A DNA stretch of 64,000 bases from Adiantum capillus-veneris (taxonomy: Eukaryota > Streptophyta > Polypodiopsida > Polypodiales > Pteridaceae). Numbering within the stretch: the stretch's first letter is position 1; every line of letters starts with the position of its first letter. Made by a program: the position numbers and the translations under genes. Of the stretch, positions 10,791 through 21,324 are shown piece after piece. The stretch lies in NCBI GenBank assembly GCA_014529385.2, contig CM043963.1, positions 100,061,412 through 100,125,411 of the forward strand, read 5' to 3'. A model generated the notes under the pieces. That model was not told the DNA's origin and ran no database searches. It saw only the letters and a list, made by a program, of their open reading frames with translations.

Positions 10791-13567
10791 TCCCACGTCG
10801 AATGTTCATTGGATGTGTCTGTCTCTATACGTTTTGGGTTAGCCAGCTCTTCTGGTTGTCGATTTGCATGCATCTTCTGCCTTCTGCGCACCTGATTGGT
10901 CTTTGGATTCTTCTTTGCATTTTGTTTTGTCCTTGCCATCATCTAGAAAGTGGGTTTGGGGGGCTTCTTAGAGATTGTGGTGTTCAGTGAGGGAGGGAGT
11001 GTGATGTGTTTGTTAAGGGGGGTTTTCCCTCTTTATATAGGGTGGCCATATAAGGGTGGGTTCACATGGTGGAAAAGAGCCGCTAAAAGCACGAGAAAAT
11101 AATCTCTTAAATACAAAACCACATGAAATTAGAGAACTATTCAAAGACAAATAGCGGAACATCTACTTGTAAAATTGCGTAAACAATCAAACAATGAAAA
11201 CACTCGATCCAAAAAGAGACAGAGTTGTGGCACAAGAAAATATGATGTAATGCTCAGATTACGGGGATAACTTGTGCATCCAAATGAAATGGATTTTCCA
11301 TTATCATGAGATTCTAATTACATCTACTACCTCCTGGCCGAAACTTTTCCCACCCTAGTTCTTGATGCTTGCCACACTGCATGTCATGCTGGACCTTGCG
11401 AGGATCTCGAGCGCTTTGAGGAACAAACATGGGCCAGTCGATAGGCTTCTTTTGTTGAGTGTAATGACCTTGCATGTTCAATTGACACTTTGCATCCAAA
11501 GGTTGTACAGTAAAACGAGTTGAACATTTCCTGAAGATAGCATGAGCACACTAAACCCCCTCCATGTCTTGTATTCTTGAAGTAGACACCCTTGGCATGA
11601 TAGTGTGACTTCTCTATACATTACATGCTCCAAAGATCCAATGAACCATACATGTTTATAAAGTATGCACCATGGGCATAAAGGATGTGCTGCCCATAAA
11701 GCCACAACACATCAATGACAAAAAATAAAGCATAGTAGAGACCAAGTCGGAATATCAAGAACTCGCCATATAGTGTGTAATGTTTGATTCACCCCATGCA
11801 GTGATGATTGCCTTTGTGAACTCCACCGCCAAAATTTTGGAATTCTTGTCATTGCTCACTAGTTGTGCTTACAAGCCATAGTATCTTCATACTGTCCAAA
11901 CCTGTTGTCGGCTAAGCACAACACTTGCATTACTATCATTGTCTGTTGTATGCTTGCAAAGATCCTTACACAACTCCTATCCACCTTCAGATGTTGATGT
12001 TTTGGCAACAACACTACTTTCCTTGGACTCAACCCTCTTCAAAAAGTGCCTTGCCTTTAGTTCACTCATGGACACTAGTTGGGCCACTTTTCCTGAGTGC
12101 TTGCATTGTTCTTCTGTGCAACAATGGAGGTGTTGGTCCCATGAAAACATTTTGAATTTAAGAGCCCTTCCACTTTTGAGATAGAGTCAAGCGACCTCTC
12201 CGTAGGCTTCATCGTAAAGGCATAATCAATATGAAGCTTTAATAAACGATCAAAGATGCGCATAAAAGCATGCAATGTGCAAAAATGCAGATTTTTTAGA
12301 GGAAAGTTAATTATAGGGTTCCATTCAATGTCTTTTGTGGGACGATTGGGCTCCTCTAGCATAGGACATCAACGCACATGTGTAATTTGTGAATTGTCAT
12401 CTTCCTCTGTTTTGTTGACTATTTCAATTTTGCATGCATTCCCCTTATAGACCTTAATGCATAATAGACAAGGATACAGAGGTCCAACCCCTTTTTTGCA
12501 CCCTAGAATGCATTTGATTGATGAAGGGATGCCAATTTTTGAATCCTACATGATTTTATTTGAATCCTACATGATTTTATTTGAATCCTACATGATTATT
12601 CAGCAGTTATAAGGTCTTGCTAACAAGCCAATTTTTAAGCTAAAAGTGTGCCAGATGCGGCTCTAAGGGCTAAAACATGTCTTGGAAATGTTGAAATAGT
12701 GAGTATGCTTGAAGTGGTCATAGCTGAGATTTTATTGATTAAAGATGAAGTACTTGAAGGGCTCTACATGCCTGTCTTTACGGCTCGTCAATCAGAGCTA
12801 CGGGTAAGAAGTTATGACAGTATAAGTTGAGACAGTAGCAGATCCGTACCGGATTGATCACCTCCTGCTGATAAAAGGTCAAAGATGATAGGAATGCATG
12901 GGTCCGAAGTGCTCACTTCTAGAAGCATTGACGGTCTTTCCAGCTTGTCAATTGGGGTTTCGGTTGGCAAGATATGACCAATTTAAGTATCGCCGAGGCC
13001 CGGATTCGAACCGCCCTGGCCGCCTTGATCAGTCAAGTTCATCTGGTAATTTTTGAGCTTCAGACAGATTCTGGGAAATGGAGCCGTCAAAGTAGAATTA
13101 GTGGCAACTGAAGGCCCGTTTCCACTAGCAGTGTATTTTTGAGTTGGCAGTATACATGGTACCATATAGAGGGGTACCATAAAATGGGATTGAGAAAATG
13201 ATTTATAGCTTGAATAGAAAAAGGGTGTATTTTATTTGTCAAACCTTCACATATAAGGAGTTTTAGAAATAGTCCTTGAATGCACATGATATGCACACTT
13301 TATGCATAGTGACCCCCCCCCCCCCCCCCCCCCCGAGAGGTTTGCTATGGTTATGTCTATAGCCATGGGATGCATGCTCTATCATTATTGGTGAGGTCCG
13401 AAATGGATTTCTTTCCAGTACTTGGACACATGTAGGATGTGCGTGTAGCCAAGAAACTACTTGGTTGTGGTAGCAAAATCATGAATCCTAATCCCACAAT
13501 TGTTCTAGACGTGACTAAAGGCCTTGAAATATTTACATTGGGAAAACTCAGTCGACATATGGTCCTC
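10791..13567. other. Anonymous DNA, no recognised gene
   Basis: Contents that can be supported: a 21-bp unit (tgaatcctacatgatttta plus tt) three times at 12,540-12,602; a C22 homopolymer at 13,313-13,334; a polymerase III box-B-like sequence on the minus strand at 13,002-13,012. A 95-codon minus ORF at 12,075-12,362 (NLHFCTLHAFMRIFDRL, HIDYAFTMKP) looks coding but is not recognised. Confidence 0.4.
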
Positions 13568-14765
13568 TCATATGCATTGGGAACACTCATTCAACATATA
13601 GTCCTCAAATATGCATTTAGAGCACCAAATTTCTACTTTCCTCACTAAGGGTCTTGTCTTGGCTATCTCAATAATTTTCTTGGACATTTCTTCAAAAATT
13701 TTGGTCCAAGACCCTTTCTTAGATTTTTCTTTTCTCATTTGGCTCACTTTCAAAATAATTGGAAAGGGAAGTTGATCTGGAGCTCTCTTCAATAGAAGAT
13801 CCATCACCTTCTCCTTTTTTGCATGCTGCTTTAATTTCAGTGCTCTTTGTACCAGATCACTGTATTTGTTTGTCAATGTCGGTACCTCCTACTCTCTCAA
13901 TTTCTTACTCTTAAATCCATTCAAGAACCAAGCTCTCATTCTTTTCTCTGAGAGAGGTTCTTGCAGTTGTTTGATTAGTTCTTTTATCTTTTCCACATAA
14001 CTTCTTATCGACAACTTGCCTTGCTTGATCTTATCAAGCTCACGGAGAATATCTTCATCCCCCCTACTATTGTTTGAGTAACTTAAAGGTTTTAATGATC
14101 TTGTGATATGATCTTAGTCAAAAAACTGGGTAATGGTAGTACCATTTCCTAGTTGCTCCTTCAATGTTTGAGAAAAATACTCCCCCCATTCATCTTCATC
14201 AATATCTTTTAGCTCAGCATACTCCTCAAAGGCTTGTATGTGTACATTAGGGTCATCCTTTTTTCCTCCTTTGAATGTTGGGAAAGAAATTTTTAGGTCA
14301 GTGGAATGTTCTTTGATTTTGCTGATCTGGTCCTATGTATTGGCTTCTTGTCGTGTGATTTTTTCTTTTCATAGCGATCAATATTTACCTCACAATTCTC
14401 GGTCTCTATCTCTAAGACTATCTCTTCTACTGTCGTCTTGGTTTCCTTGTGTGATGAGCGATGAGATTTTTGACTCCAATCACTCTCATCAATGTGCTTT
14501 TGACTTTTTGATCCATGATACCTATGCCTCCATGCATCTCTTTCAACTCTTTGTTGCCCGAATGACTAAAATGATAGAAATCCCTTGATTTGTCAGTAGT
14601 GCCCCCTCCTAGAGCGACCTCAGTTTCATTCCCAGGGTGAAAATAAGTTTCAAATCCTACTTCATTCTCCTCTACAATTTGATTGAACCTCTTTTGGTTT
14701 TCCATAAAGCGATTTGCTGGTCGTTGACCTTTGTGCTTGTTTTGGGTGGCATTGTGGACATACAA
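13568..14765 (-). pseudogene. gag: gag of LTR element E, degenerate
   Basis: The minus-strand reading starts at 14,765, just after an initiator-Met-type PBS. It runs through RFMENQKRFNQIVEENE and, in another frame near 14,000, KLSIRSYVEKIKELIKQL then AWFLNGFKS, the typical Retrotrans_gag helix pair. A stop follows near 13,890, then QRALKLKQHAKKEK. Several frame changes make it a pseudogene. Pol is not seen downstream. Confidence 0.65.
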
Positions 14766-14767
14766 TA

Positions 14768-14779
14768 GCTCTAATACCA
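14768..14779 (-). other. Primer-binding site of element E (tRNA-iMet type)
   Basis: The minus strand reads TGGTATTAGAGC, one base from the standard TGGTATCAGAGC complement of initiator Met tRNA. It lies between the LTR (right) and gag (left), which fixes the element's orientation. Confidence 0.8.
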
Positions 14780-14780
14780 G

Positions 14781-15350
14781 TTAGGAGGAAGTTCGTCTAT
14801 CTTAGAGAAACTTAGCTCAAACCACTGTGATTGCCGAAATAGAATGAGCTAGATGTGTCCAAACAACTATTTTAGGTTGGCACTTAGAACTAAAGATGTC
14901 CGACTCAGATAGCACTTATGACTAAGACTTTAGAATACTGGAATTGAAAGAAAAAACACCGGAATTGAAAGAAACAACACCGGAATTGAAAATGCAAGAT
15001 ACTGCAACTAAGCCTGGAACTGGGATTGCATTTAGGATAATTAGATTACAACTAGTAGACCTTAAGTATGCCAGTAATTGGCTTTGGAATTATAGAAAGA
15101 GAGAGAGCACAACAATTGCTTACAAAGTGATACAAAGAGTACAAGTAGCTCAAAATCTAGGCATCTAAGGATTCGTAGGAGTCGAAAGAAGTCCTACAAA
15201 ATGAATAATGGGTCTTATTTATAGGCCATAAGATTGCTATCAGATTGGTTTTGCATTGTCACTTACTATGGTAACTAAATTAATGTAGTCATATGGACTT
15301 GCAAAAGGAAGTTGTGAAAATATTTACATGTCAATTGCAGCCCCTCAACA
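14781..15350 (-). repeat. 5' LTR of element E
   Basis: It aligns in inverted orientation with 26,090-26,600. Shared landmarks include the TATA region, tgtaggacttctttcgactc, the gcctagat/gagctacttgtac stretch and the ttagttgcagtatcttgc segment. A 20-bp unit around caccggaattgaaag occurs three times at about 14,940-14,992. The right boundary is approximate. Confidence 0.65.
15216..15224 (-). promoter_or_regulatory. TATA box of element E LTR
   Basis: The minus strand reads CTATAAATA. The inverted relative has TATAAATA at 26,208-26,215 in the same context upstream of the shared tgtaggacttctt segment. Confidence 0.5.
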
Positions 15351-15399
15351 TCTCATATTCTTCTTTATTAATCTAAACTCCATTCCTCTTTGCCTCCAA

Positions 15400-17270
15400 T
15401 TAGATTGTTGCATCTAGCCATCGACCAATAGGAAAGTATGTCAATTTTTGAAAATGATTTAGAAACGGAAGGTGTCTAGTGGCACGATTGCACTTGAATC
15501 GCAAGCATGTTGTCATGCGTTGTTGCTTTTCCTCTTCGTACCTCTCTAGCCACTTTTGCATGATTTTTGAGTTGAGAAGACAAAATCTCATAACCTTTTC
15601 CCGCATTGTGATATCCATCTTTCTCATGATGCCTTGTCCCTGCAGCTCATCCCCTGTCACCTTGAAGTTGACCTCAATAGTCCACATTTGGGGCATCTCT
15701 AGATCAGTTGAACCCAAAAAAACACTGATGAGAACAACTAGATAGCTACCCTTGGGGTGAGCCCTTCGATGAACAAAACTTTTTAAAGTCTTCATGAATC
15801 TCTCCAAGAAGAACATGCACTTGCTATGGACTACCCCAACAATTGAAACTTCATTGACCACATGCACAAGTAGATGCATTTGGATGGTAAGAATGTTTGT
15901 TGGGAAGTACTTCTCCACCATACACACTGCTTCTATAGCAATTATGAGAGCTGCATGTATGCTGTCTTTTCTTATCTCTTTTGATGAGACCCAACGTACT
16001 AAGTCACTGAATTTATAGATTGTGCTTCTAATGTCACCTTTCAGATAACCTTTCATGAAAATTGGTAAGATAAAATGTACAAATTTGTGCCAATCGTGGG
16101 ACTTCAGACCACTAAGATTGTTATCTTAGTAAAGCCGTTTTCAAACATCGCACACACCCAATAGGAGTCCTGAATGAAGATATGGTCTTCTTGACTTGTT
16201 GCTTCTCTGCACTACTCAAAATCCATTGACCTTTTGATATAGAAAATTTTCCATTGGGTTCAAGTCAAGGCCACATCTTGAGTGTTTGACCCACAGCCTC
16301 TAGGTCATCTCTTTGAGCCGTGCTCTCCCTTTTTCCTGTGATGGCCTTCCATAGGATCTCCCCCACATTCTTAAAAATGTGCAAATGATTAATAAACAGG
16401 TCACTCCAATACAGGAGTCCATGGAAAATAGAGAGTCTCTTCCTACCGATGGCTTAACAATATCTCTCCTCTGTAGCCACATGTTCTTCCAATCACTCGT
16501 TTTTAGTGGATGCATGTCGTGTTTGCACATGTTTGGTCCACAAAGCACATGTCCTTTAGGGAAAAATATACAATGCTTTTTGTAAATTGTCTTGCTCAAA
16601 TGATCAGAGATGCGAAAGCCAAGTTGATGACCACATTTTCAAAATGCATGATTTCCTGAGTAGCTCAAGCTTGAAAAATCATAAATATGAAATAAACGTG
16701 TAGGCACGGCCATGAATAGGGCTTATCCTCAAACGTAGGTCATCTTTCCTCTACGTGAATTGTTCCAAATTTTCATACTCATTGCGGTAATCAATGAGTA
16801 TTTTGTGGTAGTCCATGTTCAAGTTAGTAAGAAGCTTTTTAGCAGGTGGATGGGTAGAGGGTATGTGATTATCTTTTGGTAAGGTTTACTCATTCAACAA
16901 CTTGTCATTACATCAACAAGTGAACACAATGATCATATTATTGAACTTTAATTTGGGTTGATGCTTAGGATAAAATATATTTTGAAAAGCTCTTTGACAC
17001 TCATGTCAGACCACCCATAAACAGACTTCAAATTAAGCATTGTCAAAGTGGTACAGAGAAATGAGATTTTTTTACCATTGTAAAGCGGTATATGTGCAAG
17101 CGTCTACATCATCTCACTTTCTTTATTGTTGCTCTCATGTCATTGATATGGACAGGATGACTGAGGTTGATTCATAGTGTTGCCTTGAATGTTGTCTCCA
17201 CATTGGTTTTCAATGATGGGGTCTGTGTCAGAGAACCCATCCAACATTTTCTCGATCTCAACTTCTTGGA
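15400..17270 (-). pseudogene. CACTA (CMC/EnSpm) transposase remnants: TNP2 parts and DUF4218
   Basis: The minus-strand order is as follows. Near 17,090-16,950, AHIPLYNGKKISFLCTTLTM and KSVYGWSDMSVKELFK resemble the start of plant TNP2 transposases. Near 16,400-16,260, HIFKNVGEILWKAITGKRES and DLEAVGQTLKMWP match the segment before DUF4218. At 16,056-15,700, VCMVEKYFPTNILTIQMH then LLVHVVNEVSIVGVVHSKCM and FLERFMKTLKSFVHRRAHPK is a clear DUF4218 with its H-L-H and ERFMK blocks. Stops and frame changes separate the parts, so this copy is dead. Confidence 0.75.
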
Positions 17271-17549
17271 ATGTGGTAGTTAGTATTGGTAGGGTACATC
17301 CTATCGTCCATAATTAATCTACCAATGATGCACCAAATTAACAAATCACTCTCATCATAATCCCTAACTCAAAATGCTGTATTTTAGAGCACTCTACTTT
17401 AGAACACACCAAGCTTCTAGCTTAAATACTATCTGTCTAGAGAAACTAGCATTTTTGCAAACCAAGAAATGACCCAATGCTGCCTTTTTTACAGTCCTTT
17501 TAAGTTATTTTTGAAGTCTTAAGCAAACTAGGAAGTGGCCAAACTATCT

Positions 17550-17910
17550 TGCGTTTTTTAAGTCCGTTTGAGTTTCTGAACTCCGTTTGAGTTTCTGAAC
17601 TTCGTTTGCGTTGCTAAAGTTGTTTGTGTTTTTTTTACCATTTGCCGCTAGCTCTAACTACCTCACATTAGCCCTACGCGGTTTGATTATTGAATAGCCC
17701 TAAGCAACTAGCTTTAAGCGGCTAAATAACGAAGCGGGTAGGACTAGCGGCGCAGCTAAGCGACTGAAGACCTACACGGCTATCACTAAGCTTCTAGCCT
17801 TCAAAGACGAAAATACGGATTATTCCTAAGCGGCTAAGCGGCTGAATACCTAAATGACTAGCCTTAAGCGGCTAACCCTAATTAAGCGATTAGCCCAAAG
17901 TGGCCAACTA
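17550..17910. repeat. Short-repeat region upstream of the CACTA transposase
   Basis: About eight variants of aagcggcta (both orientations, for example ttaagcggctaa and gccgctagc) lie within 360 bp. Such clusters are typical of CACTA subterminal regions, and this one is on the 5' side of the transposase remnants. No clear CACTA terminal repeat was found beyond it. Confidence 0.5.
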
Positions 17911-18429
17911 TGTCCGATCGACATTCATCATCAATTTTTCCATAAGGAGTCGATCGACATAACAACGTTGATCGGTGATTTGCAAAACACATGAAGTTAA
18001 TCAAAGGTAATTAGAAACAAATACTAAAACTTAACTAAAAACATTCTAATTTACATTTATAACACCTATGACATGTCATCACAATTTAAAAAACAACATA
18101 ATTTATTAATTTTTCAACTAATTTGTATACAAATAACAAAAATAATTATAAAATGACTTAAATCAAAATAACTCTTTCTTTGTTAATAATAATTCTTGAT
18201 TAATAAAATTTATAAAATAGTAAAACTTATATATTTTTAAATTTTTTTATTGTTTTTGAAAATGTGTCAGTGCACCACACATAGTGTGTTTAGATTGTTG
18301 ACAAACTAATGTGCATTTTTATTTATTTGTGTGCATGTGTGTATGTGTGTGTGCAAGAGAAGAGAATGAAGAGCACTCACATGTGGCCTATCTGAGAAAG
18401 AAACACGAAATGTTGCCAAACCTAGAACT
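17911..18429. other. AT-rich spacer, no gene seen
   Basis: Low-complexity AT-rich DNA. It holds a direct repeat of tcgatcgacat (about 17,916 and 17,950) and a GT-rich run near 18,330. Confidence 0.5.
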
Positions 18430-19335
18430 TGAAGATTTTAGAGGTCATTTGAAGGGCCTTCTAAGAAATTCTATTTCTCTCTCTAGAAAATTTTCTTAAA
18501 ATTCCTTTGCACTTATTATTCAAAGTATCAATTAGATACTTTGAAAAGTAAACCTAACTTTTCAACGGTCCTTGAAAACGGTAACTTTTTCATTAAATGT
18601 GAGTGTCTTTTTCATGAGGCCGGCACCGCTCATTCAATGTGGCTTGTATCATCACTGAAATGGAAAAAATCACAAAAATATCTATTAATGTCAAAATTTG
18701 AAGATTTTGACACCGTCTATGTGTCTCGAACGCCCAAAAACCTAAAAATCAAATGTCTAGTTGCCCTTTTCCAAACACCCGAAGAGAGAGAAATTGCCAA
18801 AAATCCTCTAGAGAGATTTTTGCCGAATGGCATGCGAGGGCCACTTGAAACATTTGTAAATGGGCATCTACGTGCCGTTTGCAAACGGCATGCAAAGGAT
18901 CATTTACAAAAGTTTCAAGTGCCCCTTGCGTGCCATTCGGTAAAAACCTCTTTTAGAGGATTTTTGGCAATTTCTCTCTCCGGGTGTCAGAAAAGGACAA
19001 GTAGACATTTGATTTTTAGGTTTTTGGGTGTTTTGGACGCATTGGTGATGTCAAAATCTTCAAATCAATAGATGTTTTTGTGATTTCTTTTCATTTCAAT
19101 GATGACACGAGCCACACTAAATGAGCGGTGCCGGCCTCGTGAAAAAGACAGTCGCATTAAATGAAAAAATGTTCGTTTAAAAGAACGGTTGGATCATTTA
19201 ATGCGTGGATGACACCTTTTTCATATTTTTGTTAATATAAGGGTTTTTCCTACGTAATGTTGGCTCTTCTCTCATTGGAGGAGCTGTTTTTTCCCTCTCT
19301 ACTAAAAGGCCCTCCAAAAGACCTCCTAAATTCTC
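18430..19335. mobile_element. Long foldback (inverted repeat), about 450-bp arms
   Basis: The two halves are reverse complements around 18,881/18,882, where tgccgtttgcaaacggca is a perfect palindrome. The inner 280 bp of each arm match closely (accgctcatt/aatgagcggt, aaaaacctaaaaatcaaatg, gaaattgccaaaaatcctct). The outer parts are more diverged but still pair. There is no spacer. The 176-codon ORF at 18,541-19,071 is a by-product of the palindrome. Probably a foldback or MITE-like non-autonomous DNA element; the transcript would fold into a long hairpin. Confidence 0.85.
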
Positions 19336-19368
19336 TAATGAAACACACACACATACACACAATGTTAC

Positions 19369-19554
19369 TCACACACACATAAAAGTGAAGAAACTTAGTA
19401 TGAATCTTGAAAAGAACCTTTGCTTGATGACGGAGAGCGTGTGAGTGGAGATCTCGAGTCCGGCAAGCCCTACAACAGTAGATTTGCAGCAAGTGAGGAG
19501 GAGAAGAGCAAGGGAGATGAAAAATTGAGACAAAAATACGCAGGAAGAAGCCAC
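19369..19554 (-). CDS. 61-codon ORF with signal-peptide-like start
   Basis: It starts MASSCVFLSQFFISLALLLL, a short n-region followed by a strong hydrophobic core and small residues, like a plant secretory signal peptide. It then reads ISTHTLSVIKQ and ends after about 25 more residues. It could be a captured first exon or a chance ORF. No family recognised. Confidence 0.25.
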   Translation of the reverse strand: MASSCVFLSQFFISLALLLLTCCKSTVVGLAGLEISTHTLSVIKQRFFSRFILSFFTFMCV

Positions 19555-19600
19555 GGGTTTTGATTTTGTAGATTTGTATAAGTATCCATAGAAACATTAG

Positions 19601-19672
19601 AATACGTGTTCAAATAGCTGTTGGTATACGCGTCCAAATAGCCATCGGAATACATGCCTAAATAGCCATTGA
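19601..19672. repeat. 24-bp tandem repeat, three copies
   Basis: Units at 19,601-19,624, 19,625-19,648 and 19,649-19,672 share the pattern aatacrygyycaaatagcy. The motif gttggtatacgcgt resembles gttggtatgcgtgttgg near 27,509. Confidence 0.6.
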
Positions 19673-19825
19673 AAACTCAAATTTTGAAAAAAAAATTATA
19701 AATGGTTCTCCGTCCAAAATTACCTACACATATACCAACATCTGCCATTGACATTGATAATTTGACGTTGGTATTTAGATGATCTCTTTTAGTGTCAGTA
19801 CCTTTCCCACCTGTGAGCGAGTGGA

Positions 19826-20290
19826 CTATACTCCGATTCCTCTTGACTTTGAGGGATCTGTAAAGTAGCTTTGATTATCCTCCTTTGGTTGTAGGAAGGC
19901 TTCTCTAGATAATATTCTGGCCTTCCTCACCTCCTCCAATTGATAGTCAGCCAATTCTCCCTTGGCTTCAAGCCACCTTCTATGTTCTGCTTCCAAGATA
20001 GACCCTTCTTGTTTTTTTAAGTGTAAAATCTTAACGTCGTCCCGGAGTTGCTTCAGGTGCCCCTCCATGAATTTCTTTCTTCTCGGGCTTGCAATTTTTA
20101 TTGATTTTTGAATATTCTTGGCAGAGATTTCCCAAGCTCTAGGGATCTACACATGTGCATCTTTCTGAAGTTTGCTTATTGCTTTCAAGGTCAAGTTTTT
20201 AAACAGGGGGTCTTTGAACAAGTGAGCCCCCATCGACATCAGGTTCTTAGAGCCTTGTGGACAATGAGCTTCTCCTTTAGATTGTTATAA
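19826..20290 (-). pseudogene. LINE ORF2 linker fragment (between endonuclease and RT)
   Basis: The minus-strand reading gives PRAWEISAKNIQKSIKIA, then LKQLRDDVKILHLKKQEG, RRWLEAKGELADYQLEE and ILSREAFLQPKEDNQSYF. The PRAW motif, the charged helices and the EDNQSYF end are like the region between endonuclease and RT of plant LINEs. A stop interrupts it near 20,150. Neither the endonuclease nor the RT is seen next to it. Confidence 0.5.
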
Positions 20291-20434
20291 GTTATCATAA
20301 CTTCACTATTTAATTTGATGTTTGAACTCTTCAGATATCATGATAGTATGCTCAAGGCTATCATGATTCAATGTCATTCTCTTAGATTATCATTCATTTA
20401 TGTATAAAGTACTAAAAATGGTATTTGGAGATAA

Positions 20435-20806
20435 TTGGGATTGGTTAAGGGAGTGCACCAAGGAGATAAATACAAGTTTAAGGTGGGGGGTTTAGGTATA
20501 GGGATAGAATATTTGAAAGTGCACACTACTTTGTACCTAAGTTTCCACTATGAGCGTTGGATGTGTAAGAGTGGAAAGTGGATACCCTTACATTCAAGTG
20601 TTGCTAATTTTGTGACATTTGACATGCCCGTTACTTTGTCAAATGGTGTTTCTAAGATTGTGCAAGTTAGTGAACACTGGACTCTCACCAACCTACAGGA
20701 ACACTTGATTATCTTGGGCTACGAGGAGATCAAAGATGCTTACTTTCATCTCAATTGGCAAAAGGTCAATTCAATTTTAATGTTGTCTACATGTGCCAAT
20801 TGTTAG
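20435..20806 (+). CDS. Unrecognised ORF fragment (about 124 codons)
   Basis: An open frame without an ATG start containing VQVSEHWTLTNLQEHLIILG and YEEIKDAYFHLNWQKVNSIL. Composition looks like coding sequence, but no family is recognised. It may be an internal exon; tttgttgtttcag at 20,823-20,835 just downstream resembles a splice acceptor. Confidence 0.3.
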   Translation: MGLVKGVHQGDKYKFKVGGLGIGIEYLKVHTTLYLSFHYERWMCKSGKWIPLHSSVANFVTFDMPVTLSNGVSKIVQVSEHWTLTNLQEHLIILGYEEIKDAYFHLNWQKVNSILMLSTCANC

Positions 20807-21030
20807 TCTTATTAAAAGCATTTTTGTTGTTTCAGATTGGTAGCGGATGGGGGCAGCCATGAAAGTGCAAGAGGAGAGGAGGGTTGGCAGCACATTGTCT
20901 ATAAGTTGATCCGATAGATCAATGTAACCGGCTCTACTGCCACATTGTAAAGCATTCTATTAATGGAAATTCAAAACTTTTTTGTCTTTATAGTATCACC
21001 TTCATTGATTAAGTTTTTTAGATTTTGTTT

Positions 21031-21172
21031 GGGTGTTTGTGTGCGCACCCATGCGTGTTTGTATGTATATCAAAGAGCTTTGGGATGGTATCTTTTTGTT
21101 TGGGTGTTCTTGTGCTCACCCATGTGTGTTTGTATGTATATCAAAGAGCTTTGGGATGATATCTTTTTTTGC
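21031..21172. repeat. 71-bp tandem duplication
   Basis: Units at 21,031-21,101 and 21,102-21,172 share tttgtatgtatatcaaagag and ctttgggatg. It lies just upstream of the TATA box at 21,193. Confidence 0.8.
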
Positions 21173-21192
21173 AACGGGCCGTCAGGGGGGTG

Positions 21193-21200
21193 TATATAAA
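21193..21200 (+). promoter_or_regulatory. TATA box upstream of the 21.3-kb ORF
   Basis: TATATAAA followed by ggggaggggg, about 130 bp before the ATG at 21,325. The presumed 5' UTR contains a CA repeat (about 21,269-21,318). Confidence 0.5.
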
Positions 21201-21266
21201 GGGGAGGGGGCTTATTATTTGTTTGTCAACTCTTGAGAGTGAGACAAAGAGAAATACACACACCCA

Positions 21267-21321
<55 letters not shown>

Positions 21322-21324
21322 GAC

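Noticed and set aside
13002-13012. A tRNA gene
   Set aside because: Only a box-B-like segment is present; no cloverleaf could be formed from the flanks.
18541-19071. 176-codon ORF on the + strand
   Set aside because: It runs straight through the centre of the foldback and encodes both arms; it is a by-product of the palindrome.
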